A stretch of DNA of 15,400 nt, from assembly GCA_900755985.1 (NCBI GenBank), contig CAAEIL010000095.1:1-15400 (forward strand). The letters run 5' to 3'. Below, in pieces: positions 1 to 6,804 of this stretch. Every line of letters starts with the position of its first letter. Within the stretch, counting starts at the first letter, position 1. A model generated the notes under the pieces. The model was not told where the DNA came from and made no database searches. It saw only the letters and a program-made list of their open reading frames with translations. This DNA comes from Bacteroidales bacterium (GTDB lineage: Bacteria > Bacteroidota > Bacteroidia > Bacteroidales > Muribaculaceae). The translations under genes and the position numbers were made by a program.

Positions 1-33
1 AACTTAATGGAATTCACACCTTTGAATACTTCT

Positions 34-56
34 CTTTGTATCATGCTACAAAAGTA
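34..56 (-). promoter_or_regulatory. Palindrome overlapping a -7-like box at the left edge
   Basis: The 6-bp inverted repeat TTTGTA (35-40) and TACAAA (47-52) has a 6-base centre. On the minus strand it overlaps TACTTTTG (49-56), which fits the Bacteroidetes -7 consensus TAnnTTTG. No matching -33 TTG is visible at the usual distance. It could be a repressor site at the promoter of a gene reading leftward out of the window, or simply part of the sequence that replaced the end of the methylase gene. Only the repeat and the box are directly seen; the role is inferred. Confidence 0.3.
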
Positions 57-94
57 GCGATTAATATCGGATTGGGCGCATTATCCGCCTATAC

Positions 95-3000
95 CTATCG
101 AATAAAATCCGGGAACAATTGTTTCGCTAAACTTCGCTGAGAATCCAATTGCTCTTGATAAGGTGGATTACCGACTATTGCGTTTATCTTCACGTTCTTT
201 CCGATAAGATCATGAACTTTCTTGATGAAAAGTTCGGGTTGATTTTTGATTTTGTTGATTAGGTCATCGGGAGCCCACATATTGGTTTTGCCTTTGCGGA
301 AGCCGAGGAGTGTGCGGCGAGTGATGGATTTGGCCATGGGGGTCTTGCAGATAACGAAGATGTTTTCTGCAACGGCTTTATCCCAAATAGTTTGATGTTC
401 TTCGAGAGTTTCCGGGGAGAACATCTCGTTACGAAGTCGTGAGCGGTATACGTTATACGCGAGATATAGCGGATACAGACCCGACTTGGAGTTTATCTCC
501 AACAGGTGCGTGTCGGGCGTGAACACTTCTGCTGTAACGTCGCCACGGCCGACAAAGCGCGGTTCTTCAATCTTTTCCGAAAAGTCCTCGTTGAAGAATG
601 TGTAACCGCCGAGGCAGTCGCTTATGTGCATATTGACCACTCGCCACGGAGTCAATACCGTTTCCTTGTCGGGGTTGCGGAACGTGGCGAAGATAGATGC
701 GATGCGCTCGATGCGTTCCTCGATAGAGAGGCGGTCGGCGGCGCGGGCCATTTGTCGGATGCGCTTGGCGGCGGCAGTAAAAATGTCAGGGTCGTAATAC
801 TTTTTGAAAGCGTTGAAGCGTTGCTTCGTAACGCCTTTGGGCATAAACTCCTCCCACGACTGAGGGTCGACAAGCGAGGTAAAATTGTCAATCGTCAACT
901 CGCGATCTTCATCGGTGATGTCGGCACCGTAAATCAGCAGCGGCATACGGATAGAGATACCGCGAAGAATTGAGATAGCGTCCTCCTTGACTTTCTTCTT
1001 TTTCTTCAGTTCTTCAAGGCGAGCCTTTTCTTCCTCTGTCAATTCACGCTTAGGCTTCTTTTCGAGTTTTTCCTTTTCTGCGTATTCCTCGTTGGTGAGA
1101 CCCTGCTTATTGATGTCAACCTCGTTGGTCTTTGCCATTGCCTTAGTCTGACCGATAATGCCTTTGAGTTCTTTGAACTCTTGTAAATCCACATCGGTCA
1201 GGCGCATCAGCTCGTCGTTGTAGAGATAGCCGTCCTCGAAGCCGTGCTGAACAACGCGCTCAACGTAAACACGTTTGAGCTGCTGGAGCATGTGCTCGGT
1301 ATTAAGCTTTTGCATACGGCTGCCCTCAATCGAGATGATGGGGCAGAAATTAAGAAAGTCGCCAAGTTGCTGACGCTCGATAGAGGTCTGTTTTCCGGCC
1401 TTTGTTGAAATCTTCGCGGTTTCGGCAAGCACTTTGAGAGTGCGGTCGGGAGCGAAGTCGAAAACGTAGCAGTCTTCCTTTACGCGGCCATTGATGGTTG
1501 CCGGAGTCTGCACACGGAAGATAGTCTGCATATAGGCCGAGGCGGCGGTGTTGAAGCTCCCAGACAACATAAACACGCCGGTCCACGGCTTGACGCTCAC
1601 GCCGGTAGTCAGTCTGCCGCATGAGAGCGTGATGGTACGAGTCTTATCCGGGTCAGGCCCGATGGCTTTCTCAACCTTGCGCAGAGCTTCCTCGTTGGCT
1701 TCTTCCTCGTCGCCGTCACCGGCCACGTTGACAATCTCGAACAGTCCGAATACGGGGTGGTCTCGGAGCATAGTAGAAAGAGCCTTTGCCGCCTTTACGC
1801 CCGGCACCATCCACAGGGTGTGGCGGAAGATGTCGCGGTAACGCTTGTTGGCGAAGGGATACATACTTTCCTCGTCGGTCTTGGTGAGCAGATTGAGGAA
1901 ATTTTCAACGTGTGAGCGGTGAATGAACTCGCCGCTGTCGTTGGTGCGGAAGAACTCGCGGAAATTGAAAGCGATGTCCTCGTCGGCAAATTCATTCATC
2001 AGACGTCCGAGGTCGTAGGTATAGATGTTGAGGCGAGGTAGTCCGGCGTATGGATTATGGTCGCCCGGATGGGTCAAATCCCATTCGGCTTTGGCGCGTT
2101 GCTCCATGACATAATCCCATGTGAAGATTTCTTCCTCCTTATAGTCGTCAAGCAGATTGAACGGCGTACCGCTCAGACGCAGAACCTTGGTCTTCGTTTT
2201 GGTAAGTTCGGCCATTACAGCCTTTCCGAGTTCGGTTTGCGTACCCTCGTGGGCTTCATCAACGATGATGAGATCCCACGGGGTGGAAAATATATCATCG
2301 TTTTTGTCGAACTTGCCGCCTACGGCATCTGACCCTCGCAAGTCCTGCATCGAGGCGAAGTAGACGTAACGACATTCATTGCGACGCGCACGGCGTTCAA
2401 GATTTACGAAGGTGTCGCCGTTTGTTTTGGAGCCATAGGCGTATTCGTCGCTGTCGTAGAAAATTTTGCCAAAATCCTCGAACCACCCTGCATCGACAAC
2501 GGGGCGGTGAGTGAGGATAAGCACACGGCGAAATTCGCCATGTTCTTTGACTACCTGTAAAGCGGAAAGAGTTTTGCCGAAACGCATTTTGGCGTTCCAA
2601 AGCATCTGATTCCCTTTCTTGAACTGTTTGAGGGTCTTGTCGATTGCCTCGCGCTGTTCGGGACGGAATACAATAGGCGACTGACCGACAGTAATTTCTG
2701 AGTTGTGCAGAGCCTTTCTCCCCTCCTTTACGGCGGCGATGGCTCTCTTGGCGGTTTCGAGGTCGCAGCAGAACCATTCGTTTGCTCCGTTGACCTTGTC
2801 GAACACTTTGCGCTTGATGCCGCTGCGCAGAAGCACGTCGTGGACTTCCTTGTCGTTGACGGCGACGAGCCGACCGTCACGCACGAAAATGGCAATTTCC
2901 GTGTGGAGAAGGTCGTAAGAGATTCCGGCAGTCTTGGTGTATTGGTCAATGCGAGCCTTTGCCGCTTTATTGAGCGCACTGCTGTTGGGCGGCAGCGTAA

Positions 3001-3112
3001 TGTTGCCGTCATCAAAAGTGGCTTCGCCAATTTTGAGACAGTCGCTGTGCACCGCATCGGGGATGCGGAACACATAAATCAGCTTGGCTTTAAGGTTTGA
3101 GAAATATTCCAT
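95..3112 (-). CDS. GIY-YIG / DEAH helicase / Eco57I-type methylase protein, C-terminally truncated
   Basis: This is the restriction and translocation subunit of a restriction-modification system, 1005 residues. Residues 1-125 resemble a GIY-YIG (T5orf172/Mug113-like) nuclease: IYVF at 12-15, KIG at 27-29, Arg54, EVH at 89-91 and NEWF at 111-114. An SF2 helicase core follows, with RPEQ at 150-153, Walker A MRFGKT ending at 181, DEAH at 285-288 and SGT at 314-316. A charged Lys/Glu-rich stretch near residues 690-730 is probably coiled coil. The methylase motif NPPY is at 982-985, but the protein ends 20 residues later, where Eco57I-type enzymes normally continue through the catalytic fold and target-recognition region. 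No simple frameshift restores a methylase-like sequence in the remaining 94 bases. The ATG start lies 6 bp after the stop of the 331-residue partner, so the two are co-transcribed. The helicase and NPPY calls are firm. The nuclease domain is a pattern-based call, and loss of methylation activity is inferred. Confidence 0.85.
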   Translation of the reverse strand: MEYFSNLKAKLIYVFRIPDAVHSDCLKIGEATFDDGNITLPPNSSALNKAAKARIDQYTKTAGISYDLLHTEIAIFVRDGRLVAVNDKEVHDVLLRSGIKRKVFDKVNGANEWFCCDLETAKRAIAAVKEGRKALHNSEITVGQSPIVFRPEQREAIDKTLKQFKKGNQMLWNAKMRFGKTLSALQVVKEHGEFRRVLILTHRPVVDAGWFEDFGKIFYDSDEYAYGSKTNGDTFVNLERRARRNECRYVYFASMQDLRGSDAVGGKFDKNDDIFSTPWDLIIVDEAHEGTQTELGKAVMAELTKTKTKVLRLSGTPFNLLDDYKEEEIFTWDYVMEQRAKAEWDLTHPGDHNPYAGLPRLNIYTYDLGRLMNEFADEDIAFNFREFFRTNDSGEFIHRSHVENFLNLLTKTDEESMYPFANKRYRDIFRHTLWMVPGVKAAKALSTMLRDHPVFGLFEIVNVAGDGDEEEANEEALRKVEKAIGPDPDKTRTITLSCGRLTTGVSVKPWTGVFMLSGSFNTAASAYMQTIFRVQTPATINGRVKEDCYVFDFAPDRTLKVLAETAKISTKAGKQTSIERQQLGDFLNFCPIISIEGSRMQKLNTEHMLQQLKRVYVERVVQHGFEDGYLYNDELMRLTDVDLQEFKELKGIIGQTKAMAKTNEVDINKQGLTNEEYAEKEKLEKKPKRELTEEEKARLEELKKKKKVKEDAISILRGISIRMPLLIYGADITDEDRELTIDNFTSLVDPQSWEEFMPKGVTKQRFNAFKKYYDPDIFTAAAKRIRQMARAADRLSIEERIERIASIFATFRNPDKETVLTPWRVVNMHISDCLGGYTFFNEDFSEKIEEPRFVGRGDVTAEVFTPDTHLLEINSKSGLYPLYLAYNVYRSRLRNEMFSPETLEEHQTIWDKAVAENIFVICKTPMAKSITRRTLLGFRKGKTNMWAPDDLINKIKNQPELFIKKVHDLIGKNVKINAIVGNPPYQEQLDSQRSLAKQLFPDFIR

Positions 3113-3118
3113 GGCCGA

Positions 3119-4114
3119 TTATTTTATAAGGTCGATGAATCGGATTTTCTTCTTGTTCTCAGTCTTGGCTCCCCAGTCGCGGATCAGGCAGTAAGTGCCG
3201 TTGTGGTGTCGGATGTTGCCGTCCTTGCAGCCGTCGCAGTAGCTGACAACTTCGGTTTCACCGAAAAGGTCGGCGACAATCCGGCGGCGTTCTCCGCAAG
3301 AACCGGGAACAACGCCTTTCAAGCCGTCCATTTGCCAGAAGTTCCAAGATATGATGTAGGCAATGTAGAGCAGCGATTTGAGCAACGGCTCCTTGCCGAA
3401 TTTGGCTTTGTAGTAATCCGCAAAGGTCATGAGCAGGTTTTCGCGGGCGAGAAACAGGTTGTCGCCCTGCCATTCATAGCCGTAAACATTCTGATATGCC
3501 ACCTGCGCCCATTTGAGCCAGTCGGAAGAGTTGTCAATATTTTCGGAGATAACCCGCAGTTTACGGTCGAGCAGACCAATGCGGCTCTCAATGGGTATAG
3601 ATTCGCCGCTGACGGTATCATATCGGCTGACGATGTAGGGAGCTTCGCCGCAGGTGATTTCAAGACGAGTGTCGCGTACATAGTCGCGCCATGTCTTGCC
3701 CTCAGGGAACGTAACCGGTTCGTGGTTGACCGTCCACGAGTGGTCGGGATTTTCAGAATTGAAAACATCCTCACGCCCGAACCATGCAGCGTCGACGAGA
3801 TTGTTTTGCGCGTTGCATATCCATGACGGAGTGAACACCTCGGCCATTTCGCGGCTGCGCTGCTGTTGCTGCTGACGCGACTTTACCGAGCGGGGTAAAA
3901 TCACCATGCCGTTTTCGCTCGTAATGTTCTCGACGGTGATTTGGTCTGTGTATTGATAGCCTGTTCCTCTGTTGGAGTAATTATCGGTAGCCCAAAAGAT
4001 ATTGACCTGCCGCTCCGCCGTGCTTAAAGTGTGGTCTTTAAGCAGCGCTGTGAGCAGTTCGGGCGAAAGCTCGAATACATCATTCTCCTTTATGTCAATA
4101 GATTGGTCTACCAT
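3119..4114 (-). CDS. Restriction endonuclease subunit M-like protein (AdoMet-binding half of a split methylase)
   Basis: This 331-residue protein carries the front half of an N6-adenine methyltransferase. EVFTP (92-96) matches the motif X region. EITCGEAPY (152-160) sits where motif I, the AdoMet-binding loop, is expected. VYGYEWQ (210-216), followed by ARENLL, resembles motif II with its acidic ribose-binding residue. No NPPY motif is present here; it lies in the next gene. The C-terminus has a Cys/His cluster (Cys293, Cys296, His303, His304, Cys309) that could bind zinc. A run of five Gln at 81-85 probably forms a linker. It is the first gene of the operon, 6 bp ahead of the helicase protein and about 30 bases behind a candidate promoter. 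Such small M-like subunits are found beside large Eco57I-type helicase proteins in Bacteroidales. That the two proteins assemble into one methylase is inferred. Confidence 0.8.
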   Translation of the reverse strand: MVDQSIDIKENDVFELSPELLTALLKDHTLSTAERQVNIFWATDNYSNRGTGYQYTDQITVENITSENGMVILPRSVKSRQQQQQRSREMAEVFTPSWICNAQNNLVDAAWFGREDVFNSENPDHSWTVNHEPVTFPEGKTWRDYVRDTRLEITCGEAPYIVSRYDTVSGESIPIESRIGLLDRKLRVISENIDNSSDWLKWAQVAYQNVYGYEWQGDNLFLARENLLMTFADYYKAKFGKEPLLKSLLYIAYIISWNFWQMDGLKGVVPGSCGERRRIVADLFGETEVVSYCDGCKDGNIRHHNGTYCLIRDWGAKTENKKKIRFIDLIK

Positions 4115-4151
4115 TATATTTGACGTCGTCAGATTATTAAGTTTATATATG

Positions 4152-4183
4152 CAAAGTTACCACAAATATTCGAGATTTGCGGT
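4152..4183 (-). promoter_or_regulatory. Promoter and inverted-repeat operator of the restriction-modification operon
   Basis: On the minus strand TAACTTTG (4152-4159) fits the Bacteroidetes -7 element TAnnTTTG and would place transcription start about 30 bases before the ATG at 4114. Directly upstream is a 25-bp imperfect inverted repeat at 4159-4183. Its 11-base arms, ACCACAAATAT and AGATTTGCGGT, pair at 9 of 11 positions around a 3-base centre. The repeat fills the region between the -7 and -33 positions, which suits a repressor. No clear -33 TTG is seen. The promoter call is from consensus; the operator role is inferred. Confidence 0.45.
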
Positions 4184-4302
4184 ATTTGCAATGCCCTAAT
4201 TGATAGAGCCTCACGATTTTATCTTGATTCTTCTGCGATTTGTTAAAATTTGGGGTATGCCGCCGATTGTGGCTCGCAGTAGTAGGGGGGATAAAATGCG
4301 GG

Positions 4303-4470
4303 TTAAACTTTGGCTCCGTCGGCGAGCGCTGCTCCGAGCCACGGGAGGAATATTATCGCACCGATGAGGATAGGGGCGATTTCAATGATTAGCCAGATGA
4401 GGCCGGCCACTATCGCCACGGCTGCTATTATTGTGGCGATGATTTTCAGGTAGTCTTTCTTTGTGAACAT
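4303..4470 (-). CDS. Small membrane protein, 55 residues
   Basis: An ATG-initiated frame of 55 codons ends in TAA. A short Lys-rich N-terminus (MFTKKDYLK) leads into a long Ile/Ala/Val/Leu-rich stretch of about residues 9-45. That stretch is enough for one or two membrane passes, with Trp26 and Glu30 inside it. The C-terminus, with Trp44, Leu45, then ALADGAKV, resembles the end of the 23-codon frame just upstream: WLxxALxDGAK is shared, and 8 of 12 residues are identical. The two frames are 18 bases apart on the same strand. The hydrophobic pattern, a start with positive residues before the membrane segment, and the shared tail argue for a real gene. No function is recognised. Confidence 0.5.
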   Translation of the reverse strand: MFTKKDYLKIIATIIAAVAIVAGLIWLIIEIAPILIGAIIFLPWLGAALADGAKV

Positions 4471-4488
4471 GGATCTTTGTGTTTATTG

Positions 4489-4560
4489 TTATTTCTTGGC
4501 GCCGTCTTTGAGGGCTGAGGGTAGCCACATGATGGCTAAAATCAATACGAGTAGTCCCAT
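4489..4560 (-). CDS. Micropeptide, 23 residues, with tail like that of the next gene
   Basis: A 23-codon frame from ATG to TAA encodes a single hydrophobic segment (GLLVLILAIM, residues 2-11). It is followed by WLPSALKDGAKK, whose WLxxALxDGAK pattern repeats the end of the 55-residue protein 18 bases downstream. A GTG 11 codons upstream would extend it to 34 residues with a polar N-terminus; the ATG is preferred because it places the hydrophobic segment first. A TAnnTTTG box lies about 50 bases upstream. The similar tails suggest either a duplication or selection on the C-terminus. Size alone makes this uncertain, and function is unknown. Confidence 0.4.
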   Translation of the reverse strand: MGLLVLILAIMWLPSALKDGAKK

Positions 4561-4842
4561 AGTCGAATCTGTTTTGAAGTTAAACTTGAACACTCCCTGT
4601 GTTCGACTGCAAAGTTAAACGTCGGGGGGGGGTGTCTGTTTTTTGCACCCCAATGTTAAACTTTGTTTAATGCGTTAAATTTCTCCGCTAGTTGACAGTG
4701 AGAAGGAGTCGTGATACGGGGATTTTTGCGGTGGGTCTTGCTTAGCGATCGCGTACCGGCAAAGCCGACATGCGCTGCAAGGCCGCTCGCAAGGGCTTCG
4801 CCTATTTTGACACAGCCTCATGCAGACGGTGACAGTGTGCTG
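4561..4842 (-). promoter_or_regulatory. Intergenic region with promoter elements and a G9 tract
   Basis: On the minus strand TAACTTTG (4610-4617) fits the -7 consensus and would serve the two small membrane frames. Three copies of GTTTAAC are present (plus-strand GTTAAAC at 4579-4585, 4614-4620 and 4655-4661), the middle one overlapping the -7 box. A run of nine G (4624-4632) lies just upstream of the box and a run of six T at 4639-4644. No -33 TTG is found at standard spacing. The remaining stretch, about 4665-4842, contains no convincing gene, RNA or T-tailed terminator. A 16-bp palindrome, TGACAG-tgtg-CTGTCA (4830-4845), overlaps the stop codon of the next gene but has no T run. Confidence 0.4.
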
Positions 4843-5835
4843 TCATTTGAGCAGGCGACGGTTGATACTATTATATGCTATGACGAGGATGGCAATGCCG
4901 GCGCATAAAACGGCGTACTGCAATGCACGGCCGGGCACAAAGATGATTGCGGCCGAAAAAGCCATTTGCCCCAAGGCATAACAGGCCGAAATTGCCGGCT
5001 GTGACATGCCGCCTTGTCGTGAAAGCTCTTGATATAGGTGCATGTGGTGTGTGGTACCGATATTCTGGCCCAGACGTATGCGTCTGATAATGGTGAGTAT
5101 GCTGTCGACACCATAGAATGTCAGCAGCCCTATATAAGCAAAATTCTGAGTTTTGTAAATAAGTGCGCTCAATGCGTAGACTGTTATGCATCCGGCGGTG
5201 ATTGCGCCGACGTCTCCTGCAAAACATATTGCACGTCGCCTGAAGTTGAACATGGCAAACACCGCTGCTGCTATCGTCACTGTGATAAGCAATGTTTGTG
5301 ACATGAACATGTATTGACTGTTGAGCCATAGCAGAGAGAAAAACACCGCCAGTGTATAGCCTGCAGTCATGCCGTTGATACCGTCCATAAAATTGAAAGC
5401 ATTGATGATGCCCACGGAAACAATGGCAACCATGACGATGATGGCGTAATATAATGCAGGTGAGCATAATGCGTCGCAATAGGAAAATATTCCCGCCTGA
5501 ATGAATAATAGTGCTACAGTGACAAACTGAACTATAAGGCGAAGGCGTATAGTCAACGGATGTAAGTCGTCGGCGAAACTTACGATGCCGGCAAGGGTCG
5601 CGCCTGTAACGAACCATGGATAGCCCCATCCATAAAACGCAGCCCATATCCATATAGCAGCCAGATAGATGATGCCGCCGGCACGTATGCTTGTTATGTT
5701 TATGCGATTGTCGTCCGTATATGGGGACCGGTCATTGCCGTTGGCCGTTTTGTCAATGAGACCGAGACGTGCCCCAAGGAAGCACCAGACTGTTTCGACA
5801 ACAAGCAGTATTATGGCGATTATCAGGTAAGTCAT
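4843..5835 (-). CDS. WecA/WbpL-like polytopic phosphoglycosyl transferase
   Basis: This 330-residue integral membrane protein belongs to the MraY/WecA family, which moves a sugar-1-phosphate from a UDP-sugar to undecaprenyl phosphate at the inner face of the membrane and so starts glycan assembly. Family landmarks are all present: SFADD (86-90, the Mg-binding aspartates), NAFNFMDGING (145-155), AGDVG (206-210) and a His-rich loop THHMH (262-266) after RRIRLGQ. About ten hydrophobic segments fill the rest. Length is normal for WbpL-type enzymes. The start ATG overlaps the stop of the epimerase gene in ATGA, so translation is probably coupled. Pairing with a WbpV-like reductase suggests a deoxy-N-acetyl sugar such as QuiNAc or FucNAc as substrate. 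The family is certain, the substrate inferred. Confidence 0.92.
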   Translation of the reverse strand: MTYLIIAIILLVVETVWCFLGARLGLIDKTANGNDRSPYTDDNRINITSIRAGGIIYLAAIWIWAAFYGWGYPWFVTGATLAGIVSFADDLHPLTIRLRLIVQFVTVALLFIQAGIFSYCDALCSPALYYAIIVMVAIVSVGIINAFNFMDGINGMTAGYTLAVFFSLLWLNSQYMFMSQTLLITVTIAAAVFAMFNFRRRAICFAGDVGAITAGCITVYALSALIYKTQNFAYIGLLTFYGVDSILTIIRRIRLGQNIGTTHHMHLYQELSRQGGMSQPAISACYALGQMAFSAAIIFVPGRALQYAVLCAGIAILVIAYNSINRRLLK

Positions 5836-6776
5836 CGTGCTCGGACTAATGTTTTTATGGTGTGTTCGAGTGCAGTCGTTGTATCTACCGGAAGCCGGTC
5901 GATACCGAGAGCCGCCCGAATCTTGGCGTTGGATACTATATATGGCTCAGTGATTTTATGCAGGCGTGAACTGTCATAGGGCAGATGCAGTATAGCGGCC
6001 AAAGCAGCCATTGTCTTGACGAGCGGCCGAGGTACGCGCCATATCCGAGCTTTCCGGCCTGTTTGACGTGAAATCATGGATACAAGCTCGTTGACCGATA
6101 TTGGTGAGTCGTCCGACAGATTGTATATGCCGTCAGGGACTTTGCCGGTGAGAATCTCACGCAACACGTAGCAGACATTGTCAATGCTGACAAAAGAATG
6201 TGAACTGTGCCATGCACCTAAAGGCCATGGCAGTCCTCGGCGCACGAAGGCGCAAAGCAATGGAAGATTGCCTTTGGCGCCCGGTCCAAAAATCATTGCC
6301 GGACGCAAGATATAAACCTCCTTGTCTGGCAGCGGCCCGGACATGATATGCTGTTCGGCCATGAGTTTGCTGCAGCCGTAAAGTCCAATGGGATGTGGTG
6401 TCTCAGTCTCGGTGAGAGGTTTGGCCGAGCTGTCGGCAACTGCCTTTATTGAGCTGAAAAATATGAATTTGCGGGCACGACTGCCGGCAAAATAAGTATA
6501 TAATTTTTCGGTCAGTCCAACATTAACACGCCGATATTCATCGGCATGTTCTTGCCCTTTGGTGTCGTGAGCAATTCCGGCCAGATGCATCACGGAGTCA
6601 AAGTTGTCGGGCACCGAGTCTGCGTACAAGTCATTCCAAGTGAAGATTTTGCTCACACCCTCGACCGGATCAGTCGAGCGCGAAAGACCGCAGACCTCGA
6701 TATCCTCGAGTTCCGCGAAAGCTTTTGCCAGTCCGCGACCGACAAAGCCATGTATTCCGCTGACCAAAATCTTCAT
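5832..6776 (-). CDS. NAD-dependent epimerase/reductase (extended SDR, WbpV-like)
   Basis: This 314-residue extended short-chain dehydrogenase acts on a nucleotide sugar. The NAD(P)-binding loop GIHGFVG is at residues 7-13. HLAG is at 64-67, the catalytic Ser is in FFSSIK (106-111), and the Tyr-Lys pair is in YGCSK (133-137). LRPAMIFGPG (157-166) and a substrate-binding C-terminal half complete the fold. Its position directly before a WbpL-like transferase, with a 4-bp overlap, matches the common arrangement in which a 4-keto sugar is reduced or epimerised to the sugar that the transferase then loads onto the lipid carrier. It follows the DegT aminotransferase gene by 28 bp. The superfamily is certain; whether it is a 4-reductase or a 4-epimerase is not decidable here. 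Confidence 0.9.
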   Translation of the reverse strand: MKILVSGIHGFVGRGLAKAFAELEDIEVCGLSRSTDPVEGVSKIFTWNDLYADSVPDNFDSVMHLAGIAHDTKGQEHADEYRRVNVGLTEKLYTYFAGSRARKFIFFSSIKAVADSSAKPLTETETPHPIGLYGCSKLMAEQHIMSGPLPDKEVYILRPAMIFGPGAKGNLPLLCAFVRRGLPWPLGAWHSSHSFVSIDNVCYVLREILTGKVPDGIYNLSDDSPISVNELVSMISRQTGRKARIWRVPRPLVKTMAALAAILHLPYDSSRLHKITEPYIVSNAKIRAALGIDRLPVDTTTALEHTIKTLVRAR

Positions 6777-6804
6777 TGTACAAAATTATATCATGGTAGT
6801 TTTT

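Noticed and set aside
3..140. Plus-strand partial frame entering from the left edge, considered as the end of a transposase
   Set aside because: It is too short to recognise: 45 open codons can occur by chance, and the last 14 or so are antisense to the methylase. It is kept only as part of the junction observation.
506..973. Plus-strand open frame of 155 codons
   Set aside because: It is antisense to the helicase-methylase gene, with no promoter or recognisable motif.
3203..3826. Plus-strand open frame of 207 codons
   Set aside because: It is antisense to the 331-residue methylase subunit, which has an operon position and methylase motifs; the plus-strand translation shows none.
4830..4845. 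Perfect 16-bp palindrome over the WecA-like stop codon, considered as a terminator
   Set aside because: The stem is only 6 bp and no T run follows on the minus strand.
4871..5653. Minus-strand open frame of 260 codons
   Set aside because: It is an out-of-frame shadow of the WecA-like gene, which has all family motifs. The shadow translation is His/Arg-rich with no domain pattern.
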